From positions 35,263,121 to 35,327,120 of the forward strand of contig CM041085.1 of the NCBI GenBank assembly GCA_023079485.1: DNA of 64,000 bases, given 5' to 3'. Under the pieces are notes generated by a model, which ran no database searches, was not told the DNA's origin, and was given only the letters and a program-made list of their open reading frames with translations. The stretch is from Archilochus colubris (taxonomy: Eukaryota > Chordata > Aves > Apodiformes > Trochilidae). Positions 27,288 through 38,200 of this stretch are shown piece by piece. A program made the translations under genes and the position numbers. Every line of letters begins with the position of its first letter. The stretch's first letter is position 1.

Positions 27288-28460
27288 ACTGTGGATGTGG
27301 TCTACCTGGACTTCAGCAAGGCCTTTGACACCGTCTCCCACAGCATCCTCCTGAAAAAACTGTCAGCCCATGGCTTGGACAGGAGCACCCTGTGCTGGGT
27401 TAAGAACTGGCTGGAGGGCCGGGCCCAGAGAGTGGTGCTGAATGGGGCTGCATCCAGTTGGCAGCCGGTCACTAGTGGTGTCCCCCAGGGATCAGTGTTG
27501 GGCCCAGTTCTGTTTAATATCTTCATTGATGATCTAGATGAGGGGATTGAGTCCATCATCAGCAAATTCGCAGACGACACTAAGCTGGGGGGGAGTGTGG
27601 ATCAACTGGAAGGCAGGAGGGCTCTGCAGAGGGACCTGGACAGACTGGAGAGTTGGGCTGATTCCAATGGGATGAGGTTTAACACGGCCAAGTGCCGGGT
27701 CCTGCACTTTGGCCACAACAACCCCATGGGGAGCTCCAGGCTGGGCACAGAGTGGCTGAGAGCAGCCAGGGAGAAAGGGACCTGGGAGTCTGGATTGACA
27801 GGAAGCTGAACATGAGCCAGCAGTGTGCCCAGGTGGCCAAGAAGGCCAATGGCATCCTGGCCTGTATCAGGAACAGCGTCGCCAGCAGGTCCAAGGAAGT
27901 GATTCTGCCCCTGTACTCAGCCCTGGTGAGGCCACACCTCGAGTACTGTGTCCAGTTCTGGGCCCCTCAGTTCAGGAAGGATATCGAGGTCCTGGAGCAG
28001 GTCCAAAGGAGGGCAACCAGGTTGGTGAAGGGACTCGAGCACAGACCCTATGAGGAGAGGCTGAGAGAGCTGGGGCTGTTCAGCCTGGAGAAGAGGAGGC
28101 TCAGGGGAGACCTCATCGCTCTCTACAACTCCCTGAAAGGAGGGTGTAGCCAGGTGGGGGTTGGTCTCTTTTCCCAGACGACTTTCAACAAGACAAGAGG
28201 GCATGGTCTTAATTTGTGCCAGGGGAAGTTTAGGTTGGATATTAGAAAGAATTTCTTTACGGAGAGAGTGATCCAGCATTGGAATGGGCTGCCCAGGGAA
28301 GTAGTGGATTCTCCGTCCCTGGAGATATTTAAAAAGAGACTGGATGTGGCACTCAGTGCCATGGTCTAGCAACCGCAACGGTGGTAAAAGGGTTGGACTC
28401 GATGATCTCTGAGGTCCCTTCCAACCCAGCCAATTCTATGATTCTATGATTCTATGATTC
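27288..28460 (+). mobile_element. CR1 LINE, 5'-truncated, with complete 3' end
   Basis: This is a 1.17-kb chicken-repeat-1 non-LTR retrotransposon on the + strand, antisense to PRKN. It begins inside ORF2, within the reverse transcriptase domain, and runs through the end of ORF2 and a short 3' UTR to three copies of the 8-bp repeat (attctatg) at 28434-28460. Severe 5' truncation is normal for CR1. High similarity to the second copy at 34816-35225 suggests both are relatively young. It is surrounded by unrelated AT-rich intron. Confidence 0.96.
27291..28369 (+). pseudogene. CR1 ORF2 remnant: reverse transcriptase C-terminal part, frameshifted
   Basis: The first frame (27291-27809) carries reverse transcriptase motifs in order: [12 protein letters not shown] (motif A region), [15 protein letters not shown] (motif B region) and FADDTKLGG (the catalytic Asp pair, FADD being the CR1 form of YxDD). 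Homology then moves to another frame around 27740, where the post-RT region continues ([45 protein letters not shown]) and stops at 28369. The endonuclease domain and the N-terminal part of the RT are missing. With truncation and frameshift the copy cannot encode active ORF2p. It is a dead insertion, not a host gene. Confidence 0.93.
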
Positions 28461-30320
28461 AAATGTGGGCTGCTACAGGCAGTCTCCTGTCTGTAAAAAG
28501 TCCTTTTAGATCTCCACATAGTAGGAACAATATTCCAAAAAAAAAAATGCAATAAAGAAAAAACATGGGAAACAAACAAAAAAAAGAAGCAAGACTAAAA
28601 CATCTTCCTTTTTTTGGTATTCATGGATGTTTTGGTATTAATTTTTTCTACTTCAGTTTCTCCTGTTCTGAAGTGGACCTTTGTAAAATGAGTTTTAATG
28701 GTGTGACCCATTCTTACCAAATATCTGAGTTTATAAAAAGTTTTAAATTGTTGCTTAAAATGTTACATTCTTGCACCATGACTAAAGAAAGACAAATAGC
28801 CATTCCATAATTAAAAAGTAAAGAGATTAAAAAATACCTATTCTGCTGAAGAGCATTAAGAAATATTCCTTGTCTCACCCACAAACCACTCACATATCCA
28901 TCAATATGTTCATGCACGTGCAAACACACGTGGCAATTTGAAAACTATTAGAAGTTAAGCAAAGTATCCAATGGGTTCAATGGCAAACTGTGCACACCAA
29001 AGCTTAAAAAAGTAATTTTGAAATCTCTGATGTGCAGCTAGCGCTTGCCACTTGAAATAAATAATTTGCACTTTACAGATTTCTGTTATTTTGTGTAGAA
29101 TGCTTTGAAGGCAAGTTTTTATGCCCTCTCTAGTACAAAACCCCTTATAATCAATAGCCTCAACAATTACTGAGACTTTCCACTTCACTTTTTCCAATTA
29201 CTACTTGAAAAAGACCAGGCATACATGAAATTTCCATGGACACAAACTGAACCACAGGAATATTTAAATAAATCAAGGAATAACAATTACACGTAAGAGT
29301 GTTAAAAGGAAATGATGCAAAAGCATGGACAATTGCCTTCAATCAAAAGCCAAAACTCAGAATTGAAGACACGTGCAGACCTATATAAAATGACTACTCA
29401 AGTGTTTATTAGTTCCCTCTTCGAACTGACACTGAAATGTATGTGATTCATATGTTCCCAGCTACAATGACTGGGACAGAATTTTGCCAACTCTGGAGGC
29501 TGAGAAAGAGCTAAGAAAAAAAAAATACGTAAATCTGTAGTATTTTATACCACTCTTGCCTGTGCTCCATTGATCTAAAAGCAGTAAGACCCATAAAACT
29601 AATGTAATGGTTTAGGAATGAGCGTGAGACTAAGCAGGAAATTAAGTTAGGGGGAGATGACACCCAGCTCAAAGCACAAGCAGCTTTGTAAAGTCACCAC
29701 AAGTAATGTCTTTGCTTCTATTTAAGCATTTATTAGTTAAATTAAAATTGAGCATATTATTTGCTTCTAAATGTCCCAGATTACTTGTTTGAATAATTTT
29801 GTTGTGGCTTGATTCTCATGTTGTTTTATTATTGAACTCCAAGTACTGCACTTAGGAATGAAACATACATGCAAAGTTACAAAAATTCACAACTGTAAAT
29901 TTACAATATGGCATTCTCATCATATGCAGTAATTTTTAATCTTTTAAAATAAGGATATGTATCTCCAAGGGAAATGTAAAGCAGCAATATTTAGGAAGGA
30001 CAGTTTAATGTCTCCTAACATCATAAATCCCCTGATTTGAACTAGTCTGAACACACATTTTCAGCTACTTAAAATGAAACTATGATTCTAACTACTACCT
30101 ATTGAATTACCCAAATCTCCACATATTTTTTTCTCTGACAGAATTAGCTTCTCTTTTTGCTTTTGCTTAGAATTATCGCTTTGTATGACTTATGTATGAC
30201 TTATGTTCTCCTGTGAGAAGGCAAAGGAAAAAGTAAACAAATCCTTTCATATTGCATAAACTGGCAAAATTAAAATAAAAAATGACTGCTATTACAAATA
30301 CAGGCAACAAAGAACAAATG

Positions 30321-30860
30321 CCAGTTCCAGGGTTCTGATGGCACCACCAGCCATGACTGTCCCTGCAGCTCTCCCACGGCCCCCCCACAGACCAGGACCC
30401 CGTGTCAGCCCCAGGGTCATGCTGGGCTTGTCCCAAGCTCCCCACAGCCCTGCTCAGCCCAGTCTTGGACCCTCTGTGGCAGTCCCACTCATGATTCCAT
30501 ATCCCGGCCCACTCCTGTCCCCAGTGCCCCCAGCTGCTTGCTCCTGGCTTGGGGTGGGATGGGAACTGGGTTGTGCTCTGACAGATCCCTCTGGTGAGCC
30601 CCCAGTGACCCTTAAAAACCACTGGCCCTTGAAGCACCACAATAACAAGAGATCCTGGACTATAAAAGCTCCCACCCCAAGAAATAACAGGCTCTGGGAT
30701 CTGCCCATTTCGTAAACTGGGAGGTGTTGCTAACCATGCCCCTGTGCTACTGCCCGAAGCACCATCAGGGCAAATTGCACAGCTGCCTCCTCAGCACTTG
30801 TGCTGGAGATGAACATTGTGGCCCAACATGCACCAAACTGAAATGCATATTCATCTTTAA
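30321..30860. other. GC-rich unclassified block with TATA-like box
   Basis: About 540 bp of C-rich, GC-rich sequence (on the + strand) sits abruptly in AT-rich intron. It holds a ctataaaagc box at 30659-30668. A proline-rich frame is open on + (30338-30715) and another on minus, but neither resembles a protein I know, and compositional bias explains both. A solo LTR or other transposon relic, or a lineage-specific regulatory element, are possible. I found no clear TG/CA ends or target-site duplication. Confidence 0.4.
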
Positions 30861-31702
30861 TATATATTTTTTTTTTACCTCCGGGTCTGAGTTTTCTCCT
30901 CAGAGAACTATAGAAAATCATACAACTTGTTGCAGTTACAATCATATGCGACAATTCTGTGATATATATACCTCTACTATAGGATTCTGTGCTACATCTT
31001 AACCTTCTCCCAAACATTTGCAGGAATATTTCCTGCTTTGCATGTAAAGTTTCAGCTTTCCCTGGCCTGCAAATTCGCAGAATTTAAGCATCTAAATATT
31101 AGTTACATGAGACTAATGCATTCATTGCATGCTTCTCTTTTAGTCAACAGAAGGACACACATGCCTTCACAGGGTGATACCTGTTGTCTAGAGGTATGCC
31201 CAAAAGAGGTATTCATTTATCTCCATTAATTAAGGAATCTAGGGCAAATTACACAACTAACATATAGACTTTTAAGGTTGGATGAAAGTAATTTTACTCA
31301 ACAGCTGCAATGCAAATAATTTCTGCACATGCTTAACTTTGAGCATGTAAAATTCCCCATCATATTTAGCTCCTTGCAAATGGGAGTGCTTACATTGTCA
31401 AATTAGTGCGGTTTCCACTTCTCACTTAAAATTAATGTCTGCATCAACACTTGTTAATTCTGAGAAGTACATATCTTTTTGTTAGTTCTGAGCACAACCA
31501 TGTAAGAAAATTTATCATGTCCTTCAAAGGATATCTTTTAGCAGTGCTAATTGCTAAAACGAGCCTGCAACTGAAAAATGTTCTGAATGCATGAGAATAA
31601 CCACTTCATGCTCAGAAAAGTAATGGATGTGTGTGGGGTTTTTTTCCTGATTGCTCCATGTGGAATCATATTTGATTTGAGTACAGATATGAAGAATGCT
31701 CC

Positions 31703-31742
31703 ATAATAATAATAATAATAAAAAAAAAAAAAAAAAAAAAAA
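31703..31742. repeat. ATA trinucleotide repeat followed by a run of 23 A
   Basis: Six ATA units run directly into an uninterrupted A run (31720-31742). It could be an old retroposon tail, but no recognisable retroposed body lies upstream, so it is recorded only as a simple repeat. Confidence 0.9.
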
Positions 31743-31792
31743 GCTAGGAAATGCAGCAATTTAACAACAGTACTGGCTACATAGCAACGATT

Positions 31793-31836
31793 ATACACAC
31801 ACACACAAACACATATATATATGTATATACATACAA
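31793..31836. repeat. CA / TA compound microsatellite
   Basis: About nine CA units, one of them interrupted, followed by TA and TATG units. It lies 50 bp from the preceding ATA/poly-A repeat, making a small simple-repeat cluster. Confidence 0.88.
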
Positions 31837-34815
31837 GTATATGCTTGCCTGCCATGTGTGTACAGGAAGGGAATGTGGCAAGGGAAGCCTGCAGCTCATA
31901 GGTTCTTGTTATACTTGTTACAGCAGGTACCCATCCAGAGCACATCCAACCTCTGGCTGCAGTGGGACACAGCACAAGGTGGAACTACTGGGCACAGCCC
32001 TGCACATTGCATGGTAACATCGGGAATGATAGGGGAGCAAAAAGGAGGAGGATTAGACTTTCCCACAGAACTTAACAGGTTTGAAGTCCCACAGTCAGTG
32101 AGCATTTGTTTGCTACGACCTTTTCCCAGTCTCTTCCAACCTGTTCACCTAATAGAAACATTGGTGCAAAAAGTACTTTCTAGTACTTTCTAGCATCTGT
32201 GTCTCTTCCAGTAAAAAGCAATCCTCTGCTGGTGACAGTGCAGTCATTCTTATGGGAACTGACAATCAAAGTATGAAGTGACTTCAATGTGCTTGTGCTA
32301 ATTAAATGTTTTGATGTTTCAGATGACCTTTTCTCATTGTTGATGTTATGTGAACATGAACAAAGACAAAACTAAGGAGTGTGTCTGGAATGCATAAATA
32401 TATTATTGAAAAGAAAAAAAGATATGAAGAATATAAAGTGTGCAACTTACAGGATATAAGAACATAAGCCTACTTTTGAAATACTGTTTATGCTTGTGCA
32501 TTGTGAAAGATGTGGAGATGTTTTCTCACAGATTCTAGATAAGACTACTATAATAATTTTCACAATGTTTATACAAACTTAACAAGCAATACTTTTTAAA
32601 ATAGTAAATTGAGGGTTTTTTCTCTGTTGTTACCTAGATGGTAACAAACTTAATGCCTCACTAATTTGAAGACCTGCACTGTACTTACAGATATCTTCCT
32701 TTGTATAAGACAGAAAAGTGATAAAACTGTTCTGCAAATATTTTGTCATCTCAAGTCCCAAGCCTTACATCCACAGGTCTTAAAATGCTGGGGATTCACA
32801 TGGGAACACAACTTTATCTGGAAGATCAATTACTGCTCATAAAATCACACATCAGTGTCAAAACTCTCCCATGAAATCAGCTTGTAATCACTAGGTTTAC
32901 TTATTGATTTATTACTAAAAAAAGGCCTTATTTATTTACCTTCTGAATTTCTATGTTGATCACGCCTTGGAGCCACATTTGCAACTGAAATTCTCTTATC
33001 CTTCAATTCTTAATTCTGCTTCCAATATTTATTTTGATGCTCTATTGTTATGGGGTAGGTTCAGCCACACAACATTTTCCAAAGAAAACCAAACAACTTT
33101 TTGTTCAAGATGCCCAGCGGTAATTCTCTTGCCTGTCCTATAGGTATCAGAACTTCTCAGAAAGTATAATATTCCTTAGCTACAGATCTATGTCAAAATG
33201 CTACAAGCAGCATTCAGCCTGTTGGACATAATAAAACATCTGATGATTTATTTTTTGTGAATATATTGTTGACTGCAGTCAGCAGTGTATTTACAAATTA
33301 GGAGACAACCCTTTAGTACTGAGCTATCTTTTACTGGCTACCTTGCAATTGGTATAATAAGATAGGCAGTAAAACCAAAAAAAATGAAGTAAAAAATTGC
33401 AGAGGGTTCTTTGCTTGTACTCATGCCATTATAACAACATTATTTTGCTGATGATATTTTTATGTGCAATAATCTGGAGAAGTAGATAGCAAGGTAAAAC
33501 AAATATTGCCTGAAAGGAGACCTATTTGAGTGTTTCGATAATATAGATTCATTTGGAAAAAATATTAAAAGGAGATATTTTCAAAAGCAAGTATTATTGA
33601 GTTCTGTCCTTTCAGAGTCAGCAGGCATGCATTTAGACTGCAAAGCTGAGTCTGCAGTTGATAAAGCAGGAAGCATGACAAGCAATACTTGCATGTGGTT
33701 TCTCTGCCCAGAGGTCAACATGGTGAAGGTCGTTCCTGTAAGTCTAAAAAGTCTTTCTAAAACTACCAATGGTGGGGCAGTTCTTCAGCTCAAGCAAACT
33801 AGCATAAGAACAATTAAGCCAATGGTCTTTACACATACTGATAAGACTAAAAAATCTGGCCGTGTATAAAATAATATAGCACTTTGTAAAGAATAAACTT
33901 ACGTGTCCTTTATTCAAAGACTAACCAGCAATAAGAAATCTATTTGCCTTTAAAAAATAATCAGAATTTAAATACCCCTTTCTCCTGATTAATAGCCTTG
34001 CCAAACATTAATGTCAACTTATTGTTTTTTTTCTTGACTTCTGACAACCGAAGTCTGTAAAGTGACCCATATATTTTTTTGCTATCAAAAAGGATGCAGA
34101 AGCTAATATTAAAGAAAGTTTCAAAAAAGCTTGATTTTCAGGACAGAATGCTTGTCCCACTCTGGTTACTTCTTTCTTTGTATGCACTTAGTTTCAAAGA
34201 GGCAAAAGGTATTTTGGGTTTCATGAAGTACTTATGCAAAAATTTGCAAAGGAACTGCAGTAGAATTGGGAAAGGATGGCACAAATTTGGCATTTCCATA
34301 TTAGAGAAAATCCTGCTGGCCCAGCTTTCTTACATGGCACACAACTCTGGCCATCACTCCGATACTACTCACTGTTGTTTTGTTTTGTTTTGGTTTTTAT
34401 TAATAATAGTTTAAAGCCAAATGACTAGAAGTAATGAATTGTGTTAGCCATATAGTGTTAAGGTCTGTCTTTCAGTATTCACAATGGAAAATACCATCAG
34501 GAATATTGACCTTCTGTTTCAGTTCAGCACCTGCTTCCTTGCTTGCCTTTTTTTTCATATTGAAAACGATATTTAAACCAGACTTGGACCAGTACTGTTT
34601 AGTCACATCAGCATTCAAGCTGTGAATTGTACTGAGCTGCACAATGCCAGCATGACACTCCTTGTTATTTTTGACAGTTTTCTGAATATGCTGCACTGTG
34701 CAATATGTGACAAACTGCTGAAAGAGTCTGTCAGAGGGGAGAAATTTTCTAAAAAAATTCAGTATTGCTCAAGAGATTAAGACTTCAGGGCAACCAAGTA
34801 ATAGCACAAACACAT

Positions 34816-35225
34816 TTACGAGGAGAGGCTGAGAGAACTGGGGTTGTTCAGCCTAAAGAAGAGGTGGCTCAGGGGAGACCTCATCGCTCTCTACAACTAC
34901 CTGAAAGGAGGGTGTAGCCAGGTGGGGGTTGGGCTCTTTTACCAAACGACTTTCAACAAGACAAGAGGGTATGGACTTAAGTTGTGCCAGGGGAAGTTTA
35001 GGTTAGATATTAGAAAGAATTTCTTTACGGAAAGAGTGATCCGTCATTGGAATGGGCTGCCCACTGAAGTGGTGGATTCTCCGTCCCTGGAGATATTTAA
35101 AAAAAGACTGGATGTGGCACTCAGTGCCATGGTCTGGTAACTGCAACGGTGGTTCAAGGGTTGGACTCGATGATCTCTGAGGTCCCTTCCAACCCAGCCA
35201 ATTCTATGATTCTATGATTCTATGA
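34816..35225 (+). mobile_element. CR1 LINE, 3'-terminal fragment
   Basis: This stub of about 410 bp is closely similar to the last third of the 27288-28460 copy. It starts at the segment coding for YEERLREL and encodes the ORF2 C-terminus ([46 protein letters not shown]). It ends with the CR1 3' UTR and about three attctatg repeats. It lies on the + strand, antisense to PRKN, like the larger copy. The coding part is open, but there is no start or catalytic domain. Confidence 0.95.
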
Positions 35226-38200
35226 CTAATAGTCCATACCATCTGGTTGCTTGATATTCTGGTTTAAATTACAAACGTAAATTCATCCATGCAATTCTTG
35301 GTAAAGTCAGTGAATACTAAACTCACGCAACAAAACAAAATCCATGCTGTCTATCTATATCGAGAAGCTGAGCTTCAAACTTAACTGCCCAAATACAGCT
35401 TCTTCAGAAGCAGAAATAAAAGGACACACCCTTCTTTCCATGCAAATACTGACTTGTAACTTTAAAGTATGTTTTACAGAAATGACATAATTTCTTTTAC
35501 TGTCTGTCAGTTAAAAGAAGTCACTCCTACTTTTCTTCACAACATCAAAGAATCAAATCAGAAAATCTTAGGCCACTGACCTAACCAGGTGATTTCTTTT
35601 TTTTTTCCTATCAGATTCAACAGAGTGGCTCTAAACTTTTGGAACCCTCAGCACCTTCTGCCATATAAACCTTGGTAATGAAAGACTCAGTGCAGGGATC
35701 TGGGCTGAAAGGAGCTCTTCACTCTCAGTATACTAAGTTTTTAGCTCAATCAGCTTGATTCATGAAAGGTTTTCTCATCTTTTATTCAAAAAGTAGTTGA
35801 ATTCTCTAAAGCAAACTCTGTTCTCTCAAATTCCCACCTTCATGCTGGCACTGGCCTTTGATGGTGATCAGTACCTTTAAGAAGGCAAGTGAGAGGTCAG
35901 AAGTTTTCAGCATGTGGTGGAGACTTTAAAAGAGAGGAGATTGTCTTCTCAGAGAAAATCCAACTATCCCTGAATAAAAGTCAAAATAAGGCAAGAATAA
36001 GTATAGAAGAAGTCTCTAAAAGACTGTAATTTCTGAATGCCAGAATTAAGCAGGTGAAATATAGAAAATGCTAAAATGTTTCTAAGCTGAAGTTAAACCA
36101 AAGTTCACACAGCCATTTTCCAGCTAACAGCTTGGTAACAGAAGCATATTATAAATCTCAAGTGCTGAGAATCAAATTTGGAAAGCAAATATTTCTTGGT
36201 TTTTCCTCTTAAAAGTTGAATTAAAGAAACCATCCTCCTATAATCTTGGAAATTACAGGTAGAAAGAACAGTTTCAGCAGCTCATGCTGAAATCCATTTT
36301 CATCTCACTTGTATTTTACCAAATGAGGTTATTATACAGACTATGTAATATAGAATAAGCCATTGCACCATCCATAAAGATGTGGCCAGGAGCCAAACAC
36401 AAACACTCAGCTTTCCCCCTCTTTAATTACAAAACAAGTGTTAGAAGATATTAAAATGAATTCTTCAAAGATTATTTTCTGTCCACAGCAGAGGAAAATC
36501 AATATGACAAGCTCAAAAAAAATCTGTCAGAAAAAACAAGATGCACACATGTAGAACTTGCTTTCTTACTCACACATGCATAAACATGCAAAAAATTACT
36601 ACTGGAGAAAGGAGAATGGCAAACAATACTTAGTGACCCAGAAACAGCAACGCTTTTCTTTCCACTTTTGCATTTATTTTTTTTTTTTCTTTCCTGAGAT
36701 ATGACATCATTCTGTATAAACAGTGTATGAAAAAAGTTATTTCTTTAATCTATGCAGCATTCATAAGACCTCAACAGGAGCCTTTCACTGAGAGTTTAGA
36801 CAAATATTTAAATTGCTGCAGAAATGACTCAGATGACAAGGCAAGCCCAGGCTACTCTAAAAATAAATCTTCATGGACAATAAGCCCATCCAACCAAAAG
36901 AGAATTTTAAAAAGCCATGGAATATATTATGTCTCACAATAGTACAGACGTATCTGGATGAATAGCTATGATTTTCTCCTTTTCACAGGGATTTTATGGC
37001 AGAAAACCATCTCCAGAACACTAAAAATGAGCCACGATCTAAAAGTGACCTGCACTCTTGTAATGGAGGTGAAATCTTTTTATCTAATTTTAATATTTTT
37101 CTTCCTTCTTTGCAACAACAACGCATGTATGTGTATCTTACTACTCTCTGTGAGGGAACACAGAAAAGTTCCTCCTTCTGAAATGAGGATGATTTTGCAT
37201 TTCACCTTAATCAGATCAAATTAGGGCAGGTGGTAACCCTGCAGGCAACATAATTATGAAAAATGCCTGTGCTCAATAAAAACTGTCCTTCCAGTCTTGA
37301 GGTCTAATAGGACATCATAGTACAATCTTTTTTCATTTTGTTGTCAGCTCAGAACACAGAAGCCCACAGAGGAGGGAAACAACCTACAGCTCTCACTTTT
37401 GGGCTGTGAAAATCCGGACAAATAATACATATGTTCTTCAATATTTACTCTAACCTAAGAGGCAGAGTGGTCCTGGGAGTGCAAAAGCTGGTGTAGGATG
37501 AAAATTAAAGTTAAATACAGAAGAAAAAGAAACTAAGTCCCTCTCTAGTGGGGTCTAATTCTAATAGCATTGTGTGAGACGTGATAATCCTGTATGACGA
37601 ACAGTGAGTCGTGTTTCTACTATAAAAAAACCTGACAGACAGGCATAAATACAAGAGGTAGTGCTGTCTATTCACCTAACAAAAAAGAATTGGAATGACC
37701 AGAGAGATTCCCCAAAGAGAGAAGTTAAGGATTTTTCTGATTTTATATTGATATACTGGCCCTATTCTTGAACAGACCACACATGATGAATAGCTGGCAA
37801 AATGCATTTGAAATAAGCTGAAAGTTTAATGTAAAATTCTACTCTACATTAAAGGGATAATACAGCCAGGTTCATTTAGAATATTACTCCTCTGAAGACA
37901 CCCCAAGCACTACAATAACAAATGTTATATCAAAAATGCACTCAGCAACAAATGCAATATGAATCTCTGTGAGGCGATTTTTCAGTATGTCAGAATTATA
38001 ATATCACTCCATGGAAACAAATTAAGCAGCACAAGCTCGGCTGTTGGGATCACTTTATTAGCATTGCAGTGTTTTCTCATAAAGAATGTTTTGCTTTGGA
38101 TCTGTCAATAAGCATCAAAGATGGCCTATCTGTTTTTATGGCGCATGACTTGTTATTTGCCTATGAAATAAACAAAACACTTTAACATCAGGCTGTCTTT

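Larger units (their letters stand above)
28461..34815. other. Intronic sequence between the two young CR1 copies
   Basis: AT-rich intron 7. Apart from the GC-rich block at 30321-30860 and the simple-repeat cluster at 31703-31836, I see no gene or recognisable transposon. Frames of 90-110 codons near 33.6-33.9 and 34.1-34.4 kb have no familiar motif. Confidence 0.7.

Noticed and set aside
27917..28378. Open minus-strand frame of 153 codons within the CR1 copy
   Set aside because: It is antisense to the CR1 ORF2 C-terminal coding sequence, so a shadow.
30173..30715. Overlapping frames of 125 (+) and 155 (-) codons in the GC-rich block
   Set aside because: They are explained by GC/C bias. The proline- or glycine/tryptophan-rich products resemble nothing known and are open on both strands at once.
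31720..31742. Poly-A tail of a processed pseudogene
   Set aside because: No gene-derived body can be recognised upstream, and the A run merges with an ATA microsatellite, so it is treated as a simple repeat.
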